From: Verrucomicrobia bacterium UBA4286
GTDB lineage: Bacteria > Verrucomicrobiota > Kiritimatiellia > RFP12 > UBA1067
Direction: 5' to 3'
Assembly (NCBI GenBank): GCA_002395905.1
Contig: DGVK01000179.1
Location: 1 to 8,735, forward strand
Length of the DNA stretch: 8,735 nt
The stretch's first letter is position 1. Every line of letters begins with the position of its first letter. The translations under genes were made by a program, and so were the position numbers. The notes under the pieces were generated by a model that saw only the letters and a program-made list of their open reading frames with translations, was not told where the DNA came from and ran no database searches. This document shows, one piece after another, positions 1 through 6,076 of this stretch.

Positions 1-83
1 TTCGTGCAGCCTGCGAAGCAGGCGTTTTCGTGTTGCCCGAAGGGGCTTTTCGCGTCCGCCGAGCGGTCGTGCCCGAAGGGTGG
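1..83. repeat. Array of four short TTCGTG-plus-hairpin units
   Basis: Four consecutive units each pair a TTCGTG-like lead with a small GC hairpin whose loop is GAA or CGA. Unit 1 starts with TTCGTG (1-6) and has stem GCCTGC (9-14) / GCAGGC (18-23) with loop GAA. Unit 2 has TTCGTG (27-32) and CCC-GAA-GGG (36-44). Unit 3 has TTCGCG (49-54) and CCGC-CGA-GCGG (56-66). Unit 4 has TCGTG (67-71) and CCC-GAA-GGG (72-80). The 11-mer TGCCCGAAGGG occurs exactly at 34-44 and 70-80. Hairpins 1 and 2 are each followed closely by TTTT (25-28 and 47-50), so they could act as weak terminators for a gene left of the window. They lie upstream of the predicted metK start point, so they are not part of its leader unless another promoter exists. 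The repeats are visible; their function is unknown. Confidence 0.5.
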
Positions 84-245
84 TGGACAAGCGGCGCGCG
101 GAGGACGGCCTGCCGTCCAAGCCAACGCGCCGCGACGTCCGCCAATCGCCGCAAGGCGATCGACCGCGACGGCGGCTTTCGTGGTCGCGCGCAAGCGCAC
201 AATTTGGATCAACTTCAACTCCGGCGAGGGTTGCAAAGCAGCAAC
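84..245. other. Non-coding stretch with further hairpins
   Basis: Open frames cross this stretch, but none gives a recognisable protein, so I read it as intergenic. It continues the hairpin theme. GGACGG (103-108) pairs with CCGTCC (113-118) around CCTG. ATCGCC (145-150) pairs with GGCGAT (155-160) around a GCAA tetraloop. GCGC (187-190) pairs with GCGC (195-198) around a second GCAA tetraloop. GTTGC (230-234) pairs with GCAAC (241-245) around a 6-nt loop. GCAA is a GNRA-type loop, which is stable in RNA, so a small structured RNA is possible. I matched it to no known RNA family and saw no SAM riboswitch core. Confidence 0.4.
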
Positions 246-247
246 AC

Positions 248-271
248 GGAGAATTTGGTATAATACTCTCC
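248..271 (+). promoter_or_regulatory. Extended -10 promoter of metK, within an inverted repeat
   Basis: A perfect TATAAT lies at 259-264, preceded by TG at 256-257, giving the extended -10 form TGGTATAAT. No good -35 box sits at the usual 16-18 nt spacing; TTGCAA at 231-236 is 22 nt away. Transcription would therefore be expected to start about 7 nt downstream, near 271-272, on or next to the metK ATG at 272. The box is flanked by inverted arms GGAGA (248-252) and TCTCC (267-271), which could be an operator. The same 13-mer AATTTGGTATAAT (252-264) recurs on the minus strand before waaA. Confidence 0.7.
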
Positions 272-1459
272 ATGAACAAGCATTGCCATAGTCATGTATT
301 CACTTCGGAGTCCGTGTCGGAGGGTCATCCTGACAAGGTTGCAGACCAGATATCCGACGCCATCCTCGACGCCTGCCTGAAAGCCGATTCTGCGGCGCAT
401 GTGGCCTGCGAGACGATGGTCGGGCCTGATGTAGTTGTAAACATGGGCGAAATCACCTGCAAGAACTTCAACAGAATCGACACAGAGGCCATCGCGAGGC
501 GCGTCGTAAAGAAGATCGGCTACGACGCGCAGGGCGAGCACTTCTGCTGGGAGGATTTCAAGTACAGCTCTTACCTTCACGGCCAGTCGCAGGACATCAA
601 CCGCGGCGTGTCGCGCGCTGTGCGCGAACGCCAGGGGGCGGGCGACCAGGGGATGATGTTCGGTTACGCGACAAACGAGACCGAAAGCCTTATGCCCGCC
701 TCGATAGTATACGCCCACGCCCTTCTCAAGATGTTCGCCGACCTGCGGCACGACGGCGTTCTCCCGTGGCTGAGGCCCGACGCGAAGAGCCAGCTGTCGG
801 TCGTATACGAGAACGGCCGCCCCGTGCGGATCGACACCGTGGTCCTCTCGCACCAGACTACCGCCGACGCCGCGAAGAAGGCGCGCTACGACGAACTGCG
901 CGATCTGGCGAGGGACTTCCTCTCCAAGACGGGACTTATCACCCCGAAGACGCGCTTCCTCGTGAACCCGACAGGAAAGTTCGTCATAGGCGGCCCTTGC
1001 GGAGACTCGGGCCTCACCGGACGAAAGATAATCGTCGACACATACGGCGGGATGGCCTCGCACGGCGGCGGCGCGTTCAGCGGGAAGGATCCGTCGAAGG
1101 TGGACCGCTCCGCCGCATACTACGCGCGCTATGCGGCAAAGAACATCGTCGCCGCAGGCCTTGCCGGGCGCTGCCAGATCCAGGTCGCCTACGCGATCGG
1201 CGTAGACAGGCCGGTGAGCTTCTGCGTGAAGACGTTCGGCTCCACGAGGGAAGGAGTGACCAACGCCGCGCTGGAGAAGATGCTGGCGGGCGGCGAGGTT
1301 TTCGACTTCAGGCCTTATGCGCTTACGAAGGACCTCGGCCTCGTCAGGCCAAGGGGCTGGTGCTATGAAGACACTGCCGCCTACGGGCACTTCGGCCGCG
1401 ACGCATTCCCGTGGGAAAAGACCGACAAGGTCGCCAGGCTGAAGAAACTCTTCGCTTGA
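272..1459 (+). CDS. metK: S-adenosylmethionine synthetase (MetK)
   Basis: Makes S-adenosylmethionine from methionine and ATP in the cytoplasm, supplying methyl groups and radical SAM enzymes. The 395-residue product is close to the usual bacterial length of about 385. Family signatures are clear: FTSESVSEGHPDK near the N-terminus with the catalytic His at residue 19, GAGDQGMMFGYA from residue 122, VNPTGKFVIGGPCGDSGLTG at 231-250, and the Gly-rich P-loop-like GGGAFSGKD at 265-273. The ATG at 272 places the first conserved block (FTSE) at the expected distance. The frame is open back to 80, but residues from there are Arg-rich, unlike the family, and would run through the promoter. No Shine-Dalgarno sequence lies at normal spacing; the nearest GGAG (248-251) is upstream of the -10 box, so the mRNA is probably leaderless or nearly so. 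The 3' end overlaps the next gene by 4 nt. Confidence 0.97.
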   Translation: MNKHCHSHVFTSESVSEGHPDKVADQISDAILDACLKADSAAHVACETMVGPDVVVNMGEITCKNFNRIDTEAIARRVVKKIGYDAQGEHFCWEDFKYSSYLHGQSQDINRGVSRAVRERQGAGDQGMMFGYATNETESLMPASIVYAHALLKMFADLRHDGVLPWLRPDAKSQLSVVYENGRPVRIDTVVLSHQTTADAAKKARYDELRDLARDFLSKTGLITPKTRFLVNPTGKFVIGGPCGDSGLTGRKIIVDTYGGMASHGGGAFSGKDPSKVDRSAAYYARYAAKNIVAAGLAGRCQIQVAYAIGVDRPVSFCVKTFGSTREGVTNAALEKMLAGGEVFDFRPYALTKDLGLVRPRGWCYEDTAAYGHFGRDAFPWEKTDKVARLKKLFA

Positions 1460-2466
1460 ACGTCTACGTACACTTCCCCTTCTGCAGGAGCAAGTGCACG
1501 TACTGCGCGCTTCATTCGCGCGCAGGGTCGACCGGACAGGCGCGGACGGAATATGTCAAGCATCTGACGGAAGAGCTTGCCGCGCTCGACATCGCGCCGC
1601 ACTCTATTGAAACGGTCTATTTCGGAGGCGGCTCGCCTGCTCTCTGCGACCTGCGGCCAATGACGGAGGCTTTGCGCAGGCTCACGGCCCCTTCATGCGA
1701 ATTCACCGTAGAGCTGCATCCTCTCGACGTGTCGGACGACACGCTTTTCATGCTCGAAGACGGCGGAGTGAACCGAATCTCGATGGGCGTCCAGTCGCTG
1801 GACGACGCCACGCTGCGCCACATGAGGCGCGGATACACTGCGTTGGAGGCCGAGCGCGCTTTCGCGAAGATACGCCGCCGCTTTGAAAACGCAGGCATAG
1901 ACCTCATCGTCGGCTACCCGGGGGATTCGAGCGGCACGGCAGAACTTGCGCGCCTCGGTTCGTGGGGCCTCGCACACTGCTCGGTATATTCGCTCATTCT
2001 GGAGAGCGGATCCATTCTGGCGAAACAGGCTCAAAACCTTTCGTTCCCCACCGACGACGAGACACTGGACAAGATAAGAGACGTCGCCGCGCTGCTGCGA
2101 TCCATCGGGCTTGAGCGGTATGAGATATCCAACTACGCCAGACCCGGGCGGGAATGCGCCCACAACATGGCCGTGTGGCGCGGAGAAGACTACATAGGTC
2201 TCGGCGAAGGCGCTCACGGCAGGCGCGGACTTCAACGAACGGAAAGCGGAAATATCGAAACCGTCACGCCCGAACAGGACGAGACGGAACGGCGGATATT
2301 CAGGCTGCGGACCATCGAAGGCGTGGACGCCTCGAACCGGCCCGACTGGATTCACGCTCTCGACGGTTTCGCCGCGCAGGGGCTGGTGACGAAGCACGGC
2401 GGCGTATACCGTCTCACCGAACGCGGAACGGAAGTCTGCGACTCTATCCTTCTGGCGCTTGTCTAG
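1456..2466 (+). CDS. hemW: HemW-like radical SAM protein (coproporphyrinogen oxidase-like family)
   Basis: HemW binds heme and a [4Fe-4S] cluster and is regarded as a heme chaperone; older annotations call it oxygen-independent coproporphyrinogen III oxidase. The product has YVHFPFC with cluster cysteines C10, C14 and C17 in a CX3CX2C pattern, then GGGSP (57-61), GVQSLDD (111-117), EISNYARPG (223-231), HNMAVW (236-241), GEGAHG (250-255) and a HemN_C-type end. It lacks the fourth cysteine of true HemN (CX3CX2CXC), favouring HemW. At 336 residues it is shorter than typical HemW (about 380). I chose the TTG at 1456 because it overlaps the metK stop as TTGA and puts the protein start close to YxHxPFC as in relatives; a GTG at 1411 would add 15 poorly conserved residues. 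No strong ribosome site is visible, so translational coupling to metK is likely. The usual CDF after the third cysteine reads CAL here. Confidence 0.85.
   Translation: MNVYVHFPFCRSKCTYCALHSRAGSTGQARTEYVKHLTEELAALDIAPHSIETVYFGGGSPALCDLRPMTEALRRLTAPSCEFTVELHPLDVSDDTLFMLEDGGVNRISMGVQSLDDATLRHMRRGYTALEAERAFAKIRRRFENAGIDLIVGYPGDSSGTAELARLGSWGLAHCSVYSLILESGSILAKQAQNLSFPTDDETLDKIRDVAALLRSIGLERYEISNYARPGRECAHNMAVWRGEDYIGLGEGAHGRRGLQRTESGNIETVTPEQDETERRIFRLRTIEGVDASNRPDWIHALDGFAAQGLVTKHGGVYRLTERGTEVCDSILLALV
2463..2466. other. Convergent stop-codon overlap (CTAG)
   Basis: The palindrome CTAG holds both stops: TAG at 2464-2466 ends hemW on the plus strand, and TAG read from 2465 to 2463 ends aconitase on the minus strand. 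There is no intergenic space, so neither operon has a terminator between the genes. Each transcript must end inside, or be antisense to, the opposing gene. Confidence 0.9.
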
Positions 2467-4382
2467 AGACTTGCGAGCAGCCCGCCGCAAAGCACAAGAT
2501 GCTTCTCGCGGCCGGAAAGCCTCGTGCGCACGGCAAACGAACCCTTCGCACACTTGACAACGAGACGTCCGTCGCCGGCCACAGCCGAGCGCACGCCCTT
2601 GAGCTCAAGCGTGTCGCCCGCCTCGACCTTCTCATAGTCGGCAGGATTCTCGAACTCGAAAGGAACGATGCCGAAATTTATGAGGTTCGCGCGGTGGATT
2701 CGCTCTATTGATTTGGCGATCACAGCTTTCACGCCAAGATACATCGGGCAGAGCGCCGCATGCTCGCGACTCGATCCCTGACCGTAGCTCTCGCCTGCGA
2801 TGATGACGTTCGCAAGGCCCGACTCCCTGTTCTTAAGGCAGCGGTCGTGGAATGTCGGGTCGCAAGGCTCGAAGACGTACTTGGAATATTCCGGCACGTT
2901 GGAGCGGAACTTGAGACGCGCGCCCGCCGGCATTATGTGGTCGGTCGTTATCTTGTCGCCGACCTTGATCGCCGCGACGCCCTTGAGATCATTCGCGAGA
3001 GGCTCGCCCTTCGGAACGGTCGCGATGTTCGGGCCGCGGACGATCTTAGCGCCTTTGACGCCCTTTCCTGCCGTCTCGCGATAGAGGAACATGGCGTCGT
3101 CTACAGGGAACTTCTTCGGCGCAGGGACTGCGGCGGTTCCCTTCGAGGCGACGAACTCGCCTGCAAGCGCCGAGGCCGCGGCCGTCTCGGGCGAGACCAG
3201 ATAGACCTGGGCCGACTTGGTGCCGCTGCGCCCTTCGAAATTGCGGTTGTTCGTCCTAAGCGAGACGGCGTTCGTCGAGGGGCTCATGTGAGCGCCTATG
3301 CAGAACCCGCAGGCGTTCTCAAGAATACGGCAGCCGGCCTTGATCAGAACAGCCAGCGAACCGTCCGCCGCAAGCATGTTGACAACCTGACGCGACCCGC
3401 AGGCTATGCCGACCTCCACGTCGTCCGCCACATGCTTCCCTTTGAGGATCTGCGCGACGGTGCGGATGTCGCGGTAGGAAGAGTTCGTGCAGGAGCCGAT
3501 CATTACCTGATTCACCTTCAGGCCCTTCATCGACGCGACCGTGACAATGTTTCCCGGGCTGTGCGGCGCCGCCGCGAGCGGCTCCAGCTTGGAGAGATCG
3601 ACCGTGAACTCGTCGTCATACACCGCGCCTTCGTCAGCCTCGACGCGCACGAAATCCCTGGCGCGGCCCTGCGCCGCGAGGAACTGGCGCGTCACGTCGT
3701 CGGACGGGAACACGCTCGTCGTCACGCCAAGCTCCGCGCCCATGTTCGTTATCGTCGCGCGCGACGGCACGTCGAGAGCGGCAACCCCCGGCCCGGTGTA
3801 TTCGAATATCCAGCCTACGTTGCCCTTTGTGCCGAACTTCTCCAGCACCTTGAGTATGATATCCTTCGCGCTCACGCCGCGGCGCAGACGCCCCTTGAGG
3901 CGGATCGCCCTCACCTTCGGCGAAGGTATGTGAAACGCGCCGCCGGCCATTGCGACGGCTATGTCGATTCCGCCGGCGCCGATGGCGATCTGGCCGATTC
4001 CGCCTCCCGTAGGCGTGTGCGAGTCGCTGCCGAGAAGAGTCGTGCCGGGTTTGCCGAAGCGCTCAAGGTGGAGCTGGTGGCAGATCCCGTTGCCGGCTTT
4101 AGAATAGACTATGCCGAACTTCTTCGCGACGGACGCCAGGAAGTCGTGGTCGTCGGCGTTTTCAAAACCAATCTGCACTGTGTTGTGGTCGACGTAGCTC
4201 ACAGCGAGGTCGTTCTTCACGTGGCTTACGCCCATCGACTCGAACTGCAGGTAGGCCATGGTGCCTGTCGCGTCCTGCGTAAGCGTCTGGTCGATCCTTA
4301 TGCCGATCTCGGCATCCTTCGCGGGGTCGCCCTCGACAAGGTGGGCGCTTATGATCTTCTGTGCAACATTCATCCTCTTCAT
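2463..4382 (-). CDS. acn: Aconitate hydratase, Aquifex-type
   Basis: Interconverts citrate and isocitrate via cis-aconitate using a [4Fe-4S] cluster; in anaerobes this often serves 2-oxoglutarate and glutamate synthesis. The product has 639 residues, matching the compact Aquifex-type branch (about 640-660) and not the roughly 890-residue AcnA. Landmarks in order are GSDSHTPTGGGIG (118-130), IGSCTNSSYRD with cluster ligand C298, ACGFCIGAH with ligands C358 and C361, DKITTDHIMPAG (476-487), YGQGSSREHAAL (533-544) with active-site Ser and Arg, and a LeuC/aconitase-like end LSGREKHLVLCGGLLASL. All expected catalytic elements look intact. The ATG at 4382 has GGAAG about 9 nt upstream; an ATG three codons later is possible but badly spaced. 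It is the last gene of the minus-strand train, 27 nt after the methyltransferase. The 3-isopropylmalate dehydratase large subunit is excluded because the swivel domain is fused. Confidence 0.94.
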   Translation of the reverse strand: MKRMNVAQKIISAHLVEGDPAKDAEIGIRIDQTLTQDATGTMAYLQFESMGVSHVKNDLAVSYVDHNTVQIGFENADDHDFLASVAKKFGIVYSKAGNGICHQLHLERFGKPGTTLLGSDSHTPTGGGIGQIAIGAGGIDIAVAMAGGAFHIPSPKVRAIRLKGRLRRGVSAKDIILKVLEKFGTKGNVGWIFEYTGPGVAALDVPSRATITNMGAELGVTTSVFPSDDVTRQFLAAQGRARDFVRVEADEGAVYDDEFTVDLSKLEPLAAAPHSPGNIVTVASMKGLKVNQVMIGSCTNSSYRDIRTVAQILKGKHVADDVEVGIACGSRQVVNMLAADGSLAVLIKAGCRILENACGFCIGAHMSPSTNAVSLRTNNRNFEGRSGTKSAQVYLVSPETAAASALAGEFVASKGTAAVPAPKKFPVDDAMFLYRETAGKGVKGAKIVRGPNIATVPKGEPLANDLKGVAAIKVGDKITTDHIMPAGARLKFRSNVPEYSKYVFEPCDPTFHDRCLKNRESGLANVIIAGESYGQGSSREHAALCPMYLGVKAVIAKSIERIHRANLINFGIVPFEFENPADYEKVEAGDTLELKGVRSAVAGDGRLVVKCAKGSFAVRTRLSGREKHLVLCGGLLASL

Positions 4383-4409
4383 CGTTGTTTACTTCCTTCC
4401 TTAAAGTCT

Positions 4410-5369
4410 TCAAGCCGTCTTAACGGACTTCAGCACGCAGTAGCCTCTGCGCCGGACGACCTCGACGGACGGGAAATACCGCTCCTGCACGGGTTTCAGG
4501 CCCGCGTCGTTCTTCACCACCGTGTAGCAGGTCCCGCCGGGCTTAAGCGCGCGCACGGCCGTTTCAAGAAACACCTCCGCTATCCTGTAGTCGGAGTAAT
4601 ACGGCGGGTTCCCTGCGAACACATCAAACGAGCCGTCCATGCGCGCGGGCGTTCCGTTGTCCGAAAGAATGATCTCGGCGGGGATGCCGAGCCGCTTTGA
4701 ATTGAGATTCGCGGCCTCGACCGCGCGGGAGTGAGAGTCGACCATCACAAGCCCGACACCTTTCACGGCGGACGCGACAAGAAATCCCACAAGGCCGCAG
4801 CCGCAACCCATGTCGAGGAATTCAAGTCCTTCCGCCGCGTCGCCGCGCGCCGAAAGTTCGCGCGAAACGACCTCTGCGAGAGCGAGGCCCCCGTCGTCCG
4901 CACGGCGGTGGCAGAAACATCCCGGCAGACTCGTAAGTTCAATCGGTTCGCAGCCCGGGACGCTTGCGCGCCACGTCGACGAAAAGTCGCGCACGCGCCC
5001 CGGATCGCCGACTATCTTTTCAAGAAGCGCGTTGCGGTCGCGCTCCTTTCCTTCAAACTCAAGGTGGAACCTCGGCGGGCGAAGGTCTCCTCCCGTGAGC
5101 CGCGAAATCTCCTGGAGCATGTCAAGCGAGAGCTCGCCGCTCATCAGCTTCGGACCGGTCTTGAAGTATATCTCGTCCCACGGTCCTTCCGGCAGATGCG
5201 CAGAGCAGACGGCCTTGACGTGATGGGTCTTCTCGATTGCGTGGCGGTGGTATATATCGAGCACGTGGCATGTGACCTCGCCGTCAAGAAGCGGCGACGG
5301 CTGTTTTGCGCCGCGACGCCCCTTCACGAAAAGATCCTGCGCACGATAGCCGACCAGGAGTCTCTTCAT
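4410..5369 (-). CDS. Class I SAM-dependent methyltransferase, RsmC/RlmG-like (MTS domain)
   Basis: Probably methylates the exocyclic N2 of a guanine in ribosomal RNA, as RsmC (16S G1207) and RlmG (23S G1835) do; the exact target cannot be read from sequence. The 319-residue product has a divergent N-terminal half and a C-terminal Rossmann methyltransferase. Visible are LPGCFCHRRADDGGLAL (148-164), equivalent to the PGxF...D.G stretch before the core; motif I LDMGCGCGLVG (185-195); the acidic D211 ending the second strand (VMVD); and the catalytic NPPYY (254-258), typical of amino-directed methyltransferases. LKPGGTCYTVVKN follows at 275-287. RsmC is about 340 and RlmG about 375 residues, so this one is slightly short, mainly N-terminally. 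The ATG overlaps the lipoprotein stop as ATGA and has GGAGAAGG about 4 nt upstream, so this start is secure. An N6-adenine target is less likely but possible. Confidence 0.82.
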   Translation of the reverse strand: MKRLLVGYRAQDLFVKGRRGAKQPSPLLDGEVTCHVLDIYHRHAIEKTHHVKAVCSAHLPEGPWDEIYFKTGPKLMSGELSLDMLQEISRLTGGDLRPPRFHLEFEGKERDRNALLEKIVGDPGRVRDFSSTWRASVPGCEPIELTSLPGCFCHRRADDGGLALAEVVSRELSARGDAAEGLEFLDMGCGCGLVGFLVASAVKGVGLVMVDSHSRAVEAANLNSKRLGIPAEIILSDNGTPARMDGSFDVFAGNPPYYSDYRIAEVFLETAVRALKPGGTCYTVVKNDAGLKPVQERYFPSVEVVRRRGYCVLKSVKTA

Positions 5370-6076
5370 CGGGCCTTCTCCGCGGAGTTATGCAAACCGG
5401 CGAGGAACGCGGTAGCGTCGGCGACGGCGCGGTCGGTAAGCGCCGAAAGGCACCACCCTTTCATCTTGCCGGGACTTGTCGCGTCGGTCCCGGCGACAGC
5501 GGTGAACGGCACAGGCCCCCAGACAGTCGCCTGATAGCGCTCGGTGTAGTCGTGCTCCATCAGCAGGCGGCCAGTGGACAGATCATATATTTTGAGTCGC
5601 GCGCTCCAGTTCTGAATACCGCGGTCTGCGGTGAACAGCGTAAAGAGAGTCCAGCAGACCATCGACGAACCGTCGCCGTCGACGGAGAACGGCCCGTCGA
5701 ACTTGACCTCCACCCCGTAGCGAGGGCTGGGCGCGCGCAGAACGAAACCCGCCTTCTCCATGGCCTCGGTCGCACGGTCGAGGAAGACCGTCGTCTGCGA
5801 GACGCGCGGAATGACCGTCTCCGTGCGATAGGTCGAAGTGCCCCATGTCTCGTGGTAGCGGCCGTGCCTGTCGTGATAGGGGTACGGTTCTGAAACCGTC
5901 GTGTAGCTGTAGGCCGAATCATACGAGACCACGGTCGCCTCGAATCCTGAAAGCCTCACCGTCGCGTCGCGGTCTTTAGGCGCCGCGGCGAGTTCGGTCT
6001 TGGGATATTCGCACTGGACAAACGTCCAGCAGCCGGCGAACGCCAGGCTCATCGATGCTGCAAACAGCTTCTTCAT
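5366..6076 (-). CDS. Predicted lipoprotein of unknown function
   Basis: I do not recognise this 236-residue protein. It begins MKKLFAASMSLAFAGC, a short basic end, a hydrophobic stretch and a lipobox-like AFAGC with C16 as the likely lipidated residue. Position -3 is Phe where Leu is usual, so lipidation is probable but not certain. Residues 52-84 are rich in Tyr and His. A hydrophobic patch WTLFTLFTA (142-150) precedes KIYDLSTGRLLMEHDYTERY (162-181), a beta-type pattern seen in envelope lipoproteins, and a helix ALTDRAVADATAFLAGL ends the chain. The frame is open further upstream to 6349, but those residues are Arg-rich and belong to the shadow of the neighbouring gene. The chosen ATG overlaps the upstream stop as ATGA and has GGAG 9 nt upstream. 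Position between an anchored TPR protein and a methyltransferase in the waaA train suggests an envelope role. Confidence 0.75.
   Translation of the reverse strand: MKKLFAASMSLAFAGCWTFVQCEYPKTELAAAPKDRDATVRLSGFEATVVSYDSAYSYTTVSEPYPYHDRHGRYHETWGTSTYRTETVIPRVSQTTVFLDRATEAMEKAGFVLRAPSPRYGVEVKFDGPFSVDGDGSSMVCWTLFTLFTADRGIQNWSARLKIYDLSTGRLLMEHDYTERYQATVWGPVPFTAVAGTDATSPGKMKGWCLSALTDRAVADATAFLAGLHNSAEKAR

Noticed and set aside
231..236. TTGCAA as the -35 box of the metK promoter
   Set aside because: It is 22 nt from the -10 box, outside normal spacing; the extended -10 element explains the promoter better.
80..271. N-terminal extension of MetK from an upstream ATG at 80
   Set aside because: The 64 extra residues are Arg-rich, not found in MetK, and would be encoded across the hairpins and the -10 box.
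84..271. SAM riboswitch before metK
   Set aside because: I could not find the conserved core of a SAM-I or other SAM riboswitch, and the predicted start point leaves no leader to contain one.
4..291. Small coding genes in 1-291 (95 and 77 codons)
   Set aside because: Their translations simply read through the hairpin repeats, have no ribosome site, and one runs into metK in another frame.
215..1390. A 391-codon minus-strand open frame opposite metK
   Set aside because: No family resemblance, and the metK motifs on the plus strand are unambiguous.
2760..4700. A 646-codon open frame on the plus strand, antisense to aconitase and the methyltransferase
   Set aside because: The translation is Arg/Val/Asp-rich with no domain pattern, while the opposite strand encodes clear conserved motifs over the whole stretch. 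High-GC codon usage opens such antisense frames.
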